Program-made: the position numbers and the translations under genes
In this document: positions 1 through 5,619 of the stretch, piece by piece
How positions within the stretch are numbered: position 1 is the stretch's first letter
How the letters are laid out: each line of letters opens with the position of its first letter
The notes under the pieces: generated by a model
Database searches by the model: none
Seen by the model: only the letters and a program-made list of their open reading frames with translations
What the model was told of the DNA's origin: nothing
Source: GBS-DC sp964451985
GTDB taxonomy: Bacteria; Armatimonadota; Fimbriimonadia; Fimbriimonadales; GBS-DC
Direction of reading: 5' to 3'
DNA: 7,624 nt
Assembly (NCBI GenBank): GCA_964451985.1
Contig: CAYVKB010000091.1
Coordinates: 1 to 7,624 of the forward strand

Positions 1-180
1 GTGGGCGGGTTCGTCGGCGGGGACGCCGACGCTACGGTGGGTGGGTTTGTCGGCGAGGACGCTGACGCTACGCAAGATGGGTTCGTCGGCGAGGACGCTG
101 ACGCTACGGTGGGTGGATTTGTCGGCGAGGACGCTGACGCTACGCGGGGTGGGTTTGTCGGCGAGGACGCTGACGCTAAG
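1..180 (+). repeat. Tandem array, five 36-bp units with palindromic core, inside thiL
   Basis: Five head-to-tail units of exactly 36 bp start at 1, 37, 73, 109 and 145; the array may extend left of the window. Each has a conserved 25-bp block (11-35, 47-71, 83-107, 119-143, 155-179) and a looser G-rich 11-bp linker. In the first block, 12-19 (CGTCGGCG) pairs perfectly with 24-31 (CGCCGACG) around the loop GGGA. The other blocks have AGGA in the loop and differ in the stem only by changes that give G-U pairs in plus-strand RNA. Because 36 is a multiple of three, the thiL frame stays open. This resembles a REP/BIME-type palindromic repeat that has been duplicated in tandem. No transposase is present here, so its origin is inferred. 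Confidence 0.9.
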
Positions 181-465
181 CACTCTGCTCGTAGCGTCGG
201 CGTCCCCGCCGACGACTTCTATCACTCGCATCCGCCGTTGACATCTCCCATGCTGCTCGCCCTTACCGGAGGCGAGGATTACGAATTGCTAATTGCTGCA
301 CCGCCTGCGATTGCAGAGCGCATGCTCGCACAGATTCCTGCGGCAACAGGCGTTGCGCTGAGCGTTATCGGCGAGGTTATCGACGTGCCCGAGTTGTGGC
401 TGCAGCACCCTGACGGTCGGCGCGAGTCGTTCGCGTTGTCGGGCTGGGATCACTTTGCGGGGTGA
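1..465 (+). CDS. thiL: Thiamine-monophosphate kinase, C-terminal part, with in-frame repeat insertion (partial)
   Basis: ThiL phosphorylates thiamine monophosphate to thiamine diphosphate with ATP in the cytoplasm, the last step of thiamine cofactor synthesis. What is visible is the C-terminal lobe. Residues 88-98 read ALTGGEDYELL, the family's hallmark, and the protein ends in GWDHFAG, which matches the GYDHF ending of E. coli ThiL. The N-terminal ATP-binding half lies before the window, so the GTG at base 1 is not taken as the start. Residues 1-60 are five copies of a 12-residue acidic/glycine unit (GGFVGEDADAT type). Residues 61-72 or so cover an inverted copy of the same DNA repeat. Native ThiL sequence appears to resume around residue 73 (FYHSHPPLTSP). 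In normal ThiL this position is a short variable stretch before GGEDYELL, so the repeat looks like a tolerated loop insertion. The stop codon lies inside the oppositely oriented nuoN. The family call is sure; whether the enzyme is active is unknown. Confidence 0.9.
   Translation: MGGFVGGDADATVGGFVGEDADATQDGFVGEDADATVGGFVGEDADATRGGFVGEDADAKHSARSVGVPADDFYHSHPPLTSPMLLALTGGEDYELLIAAPPAIAERMLAQIPAATGVALSVIGEVIDVPELWLQHPDGRRESFALSGWDHFAG
191..215 (-). repeat. Inverted copy of the array's 25-bp palindromic block
   Basis: Bases 191-215 are the exact reverse complement of the first block at 11-35 (25 of 25 positions), including the GGGA loop variant that copies 2-5 lack. It lies 11 bases beyond the last direct unit and is also read through in the thiL frame (as RSVGVPADD). 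A direct array closed by one inverted copy is the arrangement of BIME-like elements. The two exact copies could also pair with each other as a 25-bp stem around the array. Confidence 0.85.
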
Positions 466-1945
466 GCTCGGCTTGCACGGCGGGCGTGGGCGGTTGCGCC
501 AATACCTGCCGCGCGGCGTAGCGGGCGGCGTTAGTAAGACCTGCAGGCAACACACCCAACCCGATTAGCCCCAGCGCACAGGTAAGCAGACAAGCAACCA
601 TCGACGCAGGGACACGCCACGCCGTCGCTGGCTCGTGCGGCTCGGCGTAGAGGCTGAAGGTGAGGCGCAAATAGTACGCCGCGCCGATTACGCTGGTCAA
701 CGCCAGCGCAAACGCGAGGATTATCTGGTTCGCTTCAATCGCCGCAAAGAACAGATACCACTTGCCCCAGAAGCCTGCCGTAGGCGGAATGCCTGCCAGC
801 GAGAGCATCAGAATCGCCATCATATGCGCGGCGAACGGGCTGCGCCGATACAAACCTTGCAGCGCGTCTACTGTAGTCCTATCACCCGCTCGTGCCATCA
901 GCGTCAGCACGCCGAACGCGCCCACTGTCATCAGACTGTAGGCAACCAGATAGTAAATCATGCCCGTCGTGCCCGTCGCGTTCGCGCTGACCAGCCCGAC
1001 CGTCAGATACCCCGCGTGGGCGATGCTAGAGTAGGCGAGCATGCGCTTCGCATCGCGTTGAATCAGCGCGGCGGCGTTGCCCACCACCATCGAGAGTAGA
1101 CTTAGCCACCACAGAATTGGCATCCACAGATCCGTCGCAGGTGCAACGCTCGCCATCAGCCGAATCAGTACGCCGAACGCTGCCACTTTCGCGACCGCCG
1201 ACATGTAGGCGGTTGCTACTGTCGGCGCGCCCTGATACACATCAGGCGTCCACAGGTGGAACGGAACCAGCGACGCTTTGAAACCTAAGCCAATCAATAA
1301 CAGCACGAGGCTCGCTGTCAGCAGTGCAACCTGCGCCCCCTCCGACTCCTGCCACGCCAATGGAATCGCCCTTAAATCGACGCTACCCATCGCGCCGTAC
1401 ATCAGTGCAATTCCATAAAGCAGGAACGCCGACGCAAACGCGCCCAGCAGAAAATACTTCAACGCAGACTCTTCCGAGCGCGACTCCGCTCGAGACAGCC
1501 CCGACAACACATAGAGCGCTATCGAGAGCATCTCCAACCCGATAAACATCACCATCAGGTTCGTGGTGGTGAGCATCGCCATCGCGCCTGCACTGGCAAA
1601 CAATAACAGCGGATAGAACTCGCCATACCGCAAGCCCCGCGCCTCCAGGTAATCTTCCGAGAACAGCAGCGTAAGCGCCGTCGCACCCAACACCGCCAAA
1701 CAAAGAATTGCGCCGAGTGAGTCGGAAACCACCATGTCGGAAAAGGTACTTATGCGCGATTGCCAGATGGCGATTTGGAAATATGCAGCAAGGGCTAACC
1801 CCAGCAATCCGACGGCGACCAGCGGTGCGCGTTGCCCACGCGGAAGGAAGAGTTCTGTTATCAGGGTCGCTAACGCGGTCGCAATTACAACGCCGATAGG
1901 GGCGAGCGCGCTCCAAGTAATCTCGGGCTTGACGAACGCTTCCAT
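377..1945 (-). CDS. nuoN: NADH-quinone oxidoreductase subunit N
   Basis: NuoN is one of the three antiporter-like membrane subunits of respiratory complex I and carries a proton channel through the cytoplasmic membrane. The 522-residue product is hydrophobic along its length and has the family signatures: KYFLLGAFASAF (163-174), KASLVPFHLWTPDVYQGAP (223-241), MLAYSSIAHAGY (302-313) and GIPPTAGFWGKWYLF (385-399). Glu138, Lys223, Lys253 and Lys395 match the charged residues known to matter for proton transfer in E. coli NuoN. The start is ATG at 1945-1943, nine bases after a TATACT box. After about residue 480 the membrane domain ends and a polar, Pro/Thr/Arg-rich tail of about 42 residues follows. 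Its last 29 or so codons are antisense to the end of thiL, so the tail probably arose by loss of an earlier stop. NuoN is usually encoded last in a nuo cluster; here neither neighbour is a nuo gene. Confidence 0.96.
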   Translation of the reverse strand: MEAFVKPEITWSALAPIGVVIATALATLITELFLPRGQRAPLVAVGLLGLALAAYFQIAIWQSRISTFSDMVVSDSLGAILCLAVLGATALTLLFSEDYLEARGLRYGEFYPLLLFASAGAMAMLTTTNLMVMFIGLEMLSIALYVLSGLSRAESRSEESALKYFLLGAFASAFLLYGIALMYGAMGSVDLRAIPLAWQESEGAQVALLTASLVLLLIGLGFKASLVPFHLWTPDVYQGAPTVATAYMSAVAKVAAFGVLIRLMASVAPATDLWMPILWWLSLLSMVVGNAAALIQRDAKRMLAYSSIAHAGYLTVGLVSANATGTTGMIYYLVAYSLMTVGAFGVLTLMARAGDRTTVDALQGLYRRSPFAAHMMAILMLSLAGIPPTAGFWGKWYLFFAAIEANQIILAFALALTSVIGAAYYLRLTFSLYAEPHEPATAWRVPASMVACLLTCALGLIGLGVLPAGLTNAARYAARQVLAQPPTPAVQAELTPQSDPSPTTRTTRADRQGAAATTRARR

Positions 1946-1954
1946 GCATCACCA

Positions 1955-1960
1955 AGTATA
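1955..1960 (-). promoter_or_regulatory. Putative -10 box for nuoN (leaderless or very short leader)
   Basis: On the minus strand the sequence AGGTATACT ends nine bases before the nuoN ATG. TATACT is a good -10 hexamer, and no convincing TTGACA-like -35 box lies 16-18 bases further up. A start about seven bases downstream would leave a leader of only a few bases. A weak GGTGAT could serve as a ribosome site if the transcript begins further upstream. Confidence 0.5.
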
Positions 1961-2010
1961 CCTTTTCAGGGCAAAATCCGCGTTAGTGGGTAGGAACCTC
2001 CGCAAAAGTG

Positions 2011-2019
2011 TGGTATAAT
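2011..2019 (+). promoter_or_regulatory. Extended -10 promoter (TGGTATAAT) for the secreted propeller gene
   Basis: TGG followed by a perfect TATAAT (2014-2019) is an extended -10 element; there is no recognisable -35 box at the usual distance. Transcription would start near 2026 and give a leader of about 90 bases before the ATG at 2119. It is divergent from the nuoN -10 box 54 bases away. Confidence 0.65.
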
Positions 2020-2025
2020 AAGTCA

Positions 2026-2118
2026 ACGATTTCGCCCTGTTTATTTATCGTAAAGGAAGGTCGGGCGTTGTGCCTTGAGGCTCCCCTGTTTTATTCTTAT
2101 TGCTGGTAGAGGGCGGCT
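2026..2118 (+). other. 5' leader of the propeller gene with a possible short upstream ORF
   Basis: This untranslated stretch lies between the extended -10 promoter and the ATG at 2119. It holds a strong ribosome-site-like AAGGAAGG (2053-2060), then TTG at 2068 opening 13 codons (LCLEAPLFYSYCW) that stop at TAG 2107-2109. That stop touches the GAGGG ribosome site (2109-2113) of the main gene. The layout could be a leader peptide, but the evidence is only spacing. I see no known riboswitch in it. Confidence 0.3.
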
Positions 2119-3213
2119 ATGCGATATTTTTGGTTATGTGGGCTTCTGGCAGGGATTGTTGCTGGAGGGTCGGCTCAGCCTCCCCGAACGCCTGATGGCG
2201 TGCTTTGGGCAGGTACGACCTTCCAACTGCGTGCAATAGCAAGTCATGGTGCGGGACAGACGCTCAGCCTCTCGCCCCAAGCGAGCGTAACGGTCGGCGT
2301 TGCTACTAACTGGCGCGTGATTTACGAGACCGAGAATACCCAGACCGTTTCAGGCTCTGAGGGCTGGTTCACGATGCTCATCTCGAACCGAGGCAATGCG
2401 GTCGACTCGCTGAATTTGCGGATGAAATCCACCGAGAGCAGCGACGCCAGTCCATGGACGTTCGCTCTGTTTGAAGAGCGTGAAGACGGTTCGGGCTTTN
2501 NNNNNNNNNNNNNNNNNNNNNNNNNNNNNNNNNNNNNNNNNNNNNNNNNNNNNNNNNNNNNNNNNNNNNNNNNNNNNNNNNNNNNNNNNNNNNNNNNNNC
2601 GGATGGGCGCATCGATGTGTACGAAGGTGGCAGCCTCGCGTTCGCCGATTTGCGCTTGCCCGGCGCAGGGCGGCAAGCCGTGCGCTTCTTATGTTTGCAA
2701 GATGGGCTGATGACGGTAGTGGTGGGAACTCGGATTGGGATGTACCATTTCGCCTCGCGCAAGTGGCAGTGGATTCACACACTGGATAGCCCGCCCATCA
2801 CGCGGCCAGCACGCGATTTGCAACAGGGCGTGTGCTACGTGCTGACTCAGAACGGCTGGCTATATGCCATTAGCCACCGCACCGGAGCGCTGCTGCCGCT
2901 CTATCCCCATCGGCTCTTCTATGAGCAGACCATTACACGCGCCGCGTTGCACTGCCATACCCGCGCCGACCGCGAAGTTTCTTACCTCTACCTGCAGGCG
3001 CAGCTAAGCGACGGAACCGTGCGCACGCTGTTTATCACAGGCATAAACCCGCTGAACCGATTCGTGAACACGCAGATTCCTGCAAACGCGCCCATCGGAA
3101 CCCGCTGGCTGTTCACAGGCAACACCGACCAAGACCTCGCCCTATGCTGGATCCCAACAGGCGCAAGCACCGACACTGTGCGCGGCGCAATCTACGGTTT
3201 CCGACTACGGTAG
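2119..3213 (+). CDS. Secreted protein with PQQ-like beta-propeller C-terminal part, interrupted by assembly gap
   Basis: The function is not recognised. Residues 1-19 form a classic signal peptide: Arg2, the hydrophobic core YFWLCGLLAGIVA, and a probable cleavage site GSA/Q. The protein is therefore exported. Residues around 65-127 resemble an Ig-like fold of the CARDB/NEW3 kind (SNRGNAVDSLNLRM, then a Trp and 'LFEEREDGSGF'). After the gap, residues 162-364 contain blade-like repeats such as VCYVLTQNGWLYAISHRTGALL, typical of PQQ-like propellers. The start at 2119 is supported by GAGGG five bases upstream. The 100 N are a conventional placeholder, so real length, frame continuity and even identity as one gene are uncertain; the two halves are in frame only if the gap length is taken literally. 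The stop codon TAG at 3211 abuts the promoter of the next gene. Confidence 0.6.
   Translation: MRYFWLCGLLAGIVAGGSAQPPRTPDGVLWAGTTFQLRAIASHGAGQTLSLSPQASVTVGVATNWRVIYETENTQTVSGSEGWFTMLISNRGNAVDSLNLRMKSTESSDASPWTFALFEEREDGSGFXXXXXXXXXXXXXXXXXXXXXXXXXXXXXXXXXXDGRIDVYEGGSLAFADLRLPGAGRQAVRFLCLQDGLMTVVVGTRIGMYHFASRKWQWIHTLDSPPITRPARDLQQGVCYVLTQNGWLYAISHRTGALLPLYPHRLFYEQTITRAALHCHTRADREVSYLYLQAQLSDGTVRTLFITGINPLNRFVNTQIPANAPIGTRWLFTGNTDQDLALCWIPTGASTDTVRGAIYGFRLR
2500..2599. other. Assembly gap of 100 N
   Basis: Exactly 100 undetermined bases, the usual placeholder for a scaffold gap of unknown size. It falls inside the propeller gene, between the Ig-like part and the propeller part. Repeated propeller blades or domain repeats often break assemblies at such places. 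Confidence 0.98.
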
Positions 3214-3214
3214 G

Positions 3215-3220
3215 TACAAT
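3215..3220 (+). promoter_or_regulatory. Putative -10 box for the ABC transporter operon, adjoining the upstream stop codon
   Basis: The stop codon TAG (3211-3213) of the propeller gene runs straight into GTACAAT; the hexamer TACAAT lies 8 bases before ATG 3229 and 5 before TTG 3226. There is no ribosome-binding sequence between them, which suggests a leaderless or near-leaderless transcript. It shares AGGTANNNT with the nuoN, terC and DUF2007-gene boxes. Confidence 0.5.
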
Positions 3221-3228
3221 ATGCTTTG

Positions 3229-4158
3229 ATGTGGGCAATTGAAACGCGCAATCTGCGCAAAGTGTTCCGACCGCTGCTGGGCGGCAGACCCCTCACAGCG
3301 GTCGATAATCTTAACCTGCAAGTGCCTACGGGAACCGTGTTCGGTTTTCTGGGTCCCAACGGCGCGGGCAAGACGACCACCATCCAGATTCTGATTGGGA
3401 ATGTGTACCCCACCGCGGGCGAAGCATTCGTACTGGGGCGGCGCGCGGGCGCGTTAGCCGCCAAGCGCAAACTTGGCTTCCTGCCCGAAAAGTTTCAGTT
3501 CCACGATTTCCTCACCGCCGAAGAGTTCCTGCGCATGCACGGTCGTCTCGCCAAAATGGACGGTGCAACCTTACGCAAGCGCATCGACGAAGTGCTGGAT
3601 TTGGTAGGGCTTCTCGAACGGCGCAAGAGCAAAATCCGCGAGTTCTCCAAAGGCATGCAGCAGCGAATCGGGCTGGCGCAGGCAATTTTGCACGACCCCG
3701 ACCTCGTGATTCTGGACGAGCCGACCTCCGCGTTAGACCCACTGGGGCGCAGGCGCGTGCGCGAAGTCGTGCAGTACCTCAAAGAGCGTGGCAAAACCGT
3801 GTTCCTCAACTCGCACCTGCTGTCGGAGGTGGAGCTGAGCTGCGACCAGGTGGCAATCATCAACAAAGGGCGCGTGGTCAAGCAGGGCGTGCTGGACGAC
3901 CTACTGGTGAACCGATCGATTGTGAGCGTGGAACTCAAGCGTGTGGAGCCTCAGGTACTGGAGGCGATGGCGAAAGTGGCACAGCGCGTACATCCGATCG
4001 ACGAGCGGCGCGTGACAGCAGAAGTTGTCCATGAAGACGATGTGCCCGAACTCGTCCGCGCGATTGTGCAGGCGGGCGGCGCACTGATGGGGCTGCAGGC
4101 GCATCGCGAGACACTGGAGGACTTGTTTATCCAGACGGTGGAGGGCGAAGAGAAGTAG
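3229..4158 (+). CDS. ABC-2 type transporter, ATP-binding protein
   Basis: This is the cytoplasmic ATPase of an exporter; it hydrolyses ATP to drive the permease encoded next. Visible in order: Walker A GPNGAGKTT (42-50), a Q-loop region in which Glu87 (LPEK) replaces the usual Gln, as is common in ABC-2 exporters, signature FSKGMQQR (139-146), Walker B VILDEP (160-165), D-loop SALD, and switch His196 (NSHLLSEVE). The 309 residues include a C-terminal extension of about 90 residues after the ATPase core, typical of drug, lipid or Na+ exporter ATPases of the CcmA/NatA type. The start is ATG 3229; TTG 3226 directly before it is possible, and no ribosome site is seen for either. The substrate cannot be told. 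The permease gene begins two bases after the stop. Confidence 0.93.
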   Translation: MWAIETRNLRKVFRPLLGGRPLTAVDNLNLQVPTGTVFGFLGPNGAGKTTTIQILIGNVYPTAGEAFVLGRRAGALAAKRKLGFLPEKFQFHDFLTAEEFLRMHGRLAKMDGATLRKRIDEVLDLVGLLERRKSKIREFSKGMQQRIGLAQAILHDPDLVILDEPTSALDPLGRRRVREVVQYLKERGKTVFLNSHLLSEVELSCDQVAIINKGRVVKQGVLDDLLVNRSIVSVELKRVEPQVLEAMAKVAQRVHPIDERRVTAEVVHEDDVPELVRAIVQAGGALMGLQAHRETLEDLFIQTVEGEEK

Positions 4159-4160
4159 CG

Positions 4161-5000
4161 ATGGGCGTGATTGTAGCGTTAACACTCAAAGAAGCGATGC
4201 GCCGACGGGCGTTTCTGGGCACGCTGATTATCTTGATTGGGCTGTATGGCTTAACCTTTTTGCCCCGCGCGTTCAAGGAGGCATTCGGTGGCGACGAACG
4301 ACAGTTTGAAATCGGCGTAAACCTCGCCGTGCTGTTCGGCGTGGACATGATTAAGTTTTTCTCGTCGGTGCTGGCGATACTGCTTTGCGCGGGCGCGATT
4401 ACGGCGGAGATTGAGCGTGGGTATCTGGCGGCGATTCTACCCCGCCCAATTCATCGTTGGGAATTGTATCTGGGCAAGTGGCTGGGCGTAATGCTATTCA
4501 GCGCGGCGAACGCCACGCTGTGGACGGCGATGCTTTGGGTCTCGGTGGCGGTTCAGGGCGAGCCACGCGTAGAGATGTGGCACGCACTGCCCTATGTGCT
4601 GCTGTATCCGATTCTGTATGGCACGCTTGCGCTGGCGCTCTCCAGTTTTCTGGGTGCATCAGTTGCCTCGATGTTCACGGTGGCGGCGGGCGCGTTCGCC
4701 TATTTCTCCGACCACTTCCTGCGCCCGATTGCAGGCTTTTTCGATGTGCGCTTGCTGCAACAGATGGTATGGCTCTCGGAATGGGTGCTGCCGATGGCGG
4801 TGCTGAAACGCCTTGTGCAAATCCGCGTGGACGCGATACTGCCGCCCGGCTTTGGCGACCGCCCCCGCTTTGGACGCCCTGATGTGTTGGAGTTTATGAA
4901 CCCGCCCGTGCAAACGATGGATATCGCCTACGTGGGCGTCTACGTTCTGGTCGCGCTGATTGTGGGCGCGGTGATTTTCTGGAGGCGTGATGTGCAGTAA
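4161..5000 (+). CDS. ABC-2 type transporter, permease subunit
   Basis: This is the membrane partner of the preceding ATPase. It has 279 residues, with an N-terminal amphipathic start (LTLKEAMRRRAF) typical of ABC-2 permeases. Predicted membrane segments lie at about 17-35, 52-80, 106-131, 142-164, 166-183 and 257-274. Residues 81-105 (TAEIERGYLAAILPRPIHRWELYLGK) match the conserved cytoplasmic loop of the family, in which 'E...G....L..P..R' couples to the ATPase. A polar region of about 40 residues rich in Pro/Arg (225-250) precedes the last membrane segment. The gene lies two bases after the ATPase stop, and its last 11 bases overlap the next gene, so all three are very probably co-transcribed. 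Family assignment is firm; the transported compound is unknown. Confidence 0.9.
   Translation: MGVIVALTLKEAMRRRAFLGTLIILIGLYGLTFLPRAFKEAFGGDERQFEIGVNLAVLFGVDMIKFFSSVLAILLCAGAITAEIERGYLAAILPRPIHRWELYLGKWLGVMLFSAANATLWTAMLWVSVAVQGEPRVEMWHALPYVLLYPILYGTLALALSSFLGASVASMFTVAAGAFAYFSDHFLRPIAGFFDVRLLQQMVWLSEWVLPMAVLKRLVQIRVDAILPPGFGDRPRFGRPDVLEFMNPPVQTMDIAYVGVYVLVALIVGAVIFWRRDVQ
4981..4985 (+). promoter_or_regulatory. Ribosome-binding site inside the permease gene that fixes the tenI-like start
   Basis: GGAGG lies within the last codons of the permease gene, four bases before ATG 4990 and one base before GTG 4987. The later in-frame ATGs (5005, 5023) are too far away. It supports ATG 4990 as the start and implies coupled translation with the permease. 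Confidence 0.6.
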
Positions 5001-5619
5001 TCCGATGCCAACGCCTATCCTGATGTACATTCTGAACTACACGCCTGCCATCGAACCCGCGCATGCACTGCGGACGGCGGAGCGTGCACTATCGGGCGGC
5101 GTGAACTGGATTACACTGCGCGTGCGCGATTTGCCTGCCCGCCTCGTGCTGGACGCCGCGCTGGAGCTGCGCCGTCTCACGCGCGAAGCGAACGCATGGC
5201 TGGGCGTGAACCCATACCCTGCCTTAGCCGAGTGGTGCAGTGCCGACGCACTGCATTTGCCTGAAGACGCGCCTCCCTACACGCCCCCCGCGCCGATGCA
5301 ACTGGGCAGGTCGGTGCATAGCGTAGAGTCGGCAATCCGCGCGCAGGCGGAGGGCTGCCATTACCTACTGATCGGCACGATGTACCCCACCCTCAGCCAT
5401 CCCGATAAGCCTGCCGAAGGCATTGAGCTGTTGCGCGCTGTACGACAGACGGTATCTGTCCCCCTCATAGCGATTGGCGGGATTACCCCTGAACGCGTGG
5501 CGGAGTGTCTGCAGGCAGGCGCACAAGGGGTGGCAGTGATTTCGGGCATCGCCGACACGGACGACCCCCAAACCGCCGCTACACTTTACTGGGCGGCTTT
5601 GGGCGATGCTGCAACTTGA
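4990..5619 (+). CDS. tenI: TenI/ThiE-family protein, probable thiazole tautomerase
   Basis: A TIM-barrel protein of 209 residues from the thiamine phosphate synthase superfamily. TenI converts the ThiG thiazole product to its aromatic tautomer; ThiE joins thiazole and pyrimidine phosphates. Visible are the phosphate-binding parts IAIGGIT (160-166) and GVAVISGI (180-187), and YPTLSHPDKPAEG (132-144). LGRSVHS (105-111) is nearly identical to B. subtilis TenI, placing His110 where TenI has its catalytic His122. The ThiE residues are not kept: the QLREK strand reads TLRVR (42-46), the ND pair is NP (74-75), and the TxxK lysine is His137. TenI is therefore more likely than ThiE, though a divergent ThiE is possible. 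The gene overlaps the permease gene by 11 bases and the convergent terC gene by 41 bases. Confidence 0.75.
   Translation: MCSNPMPTPILMYILNYTPAIEPAHALRTAERALSGGVNWITLRVRDLPARLVLDAALELRRLTREANAWLGVNPYPALAEWCSADALHLPEDAPPYTPPAPMQLGRSVHSVESAIRAQAEGCHYLLIGTMYPTLSHPDKPAEGIELLRAVRQTVSVPLIAIGGITPERVAECLQAGAQGVAVISGIADTDDPQTAATLYWAALGDAAT

Noticed and set aside
1..180. CRISPR array
   Set aside because: The 36-bp period is suggestive, but the conserved block is 25 bp and the linkers are only 11 bp and similar to one another. The array lies in frame inside thiL and no cas gene is near.
41..241. Open frame encoding SARTLTLR-type repeats on the plus strand
   Set aside because: Any frame stays open through a 36-bp tandem repeat. 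Only the frame joined to the ThiL motifs is supported.
635..1099. Plus-strand open frame antisense to nuoN
   Set aside because: Arg/His/Gln-rich composition is typical of the reverse of a membrane protein gene; no motif and no ribosome site.
1383..1955. Second minus-strand frame inside nuoN
   Set aside because: Shadow frame of the clearly conserved NuoN; its Cys/Arg-rich product has no family resemblance.
2020..2118. Riboswitch in the leader of the propeller gene
   Set aside because: No conserved aptamer motif such as the thiamine (THI) box was recognised, and the gene is not an expected riboswitch target.
3495..3938. Minus-strand frame opposite the ABC ATPase gene
   Set aside because: Ser/Arg-rich shadow of a strongly conserved ATPase frame.
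4987..4989. GTG 4987 as the tenI start
   Set aside because: It is only one base from GGAGG, too close for initiation; ATG 4990 immediately follows and is better spaced.
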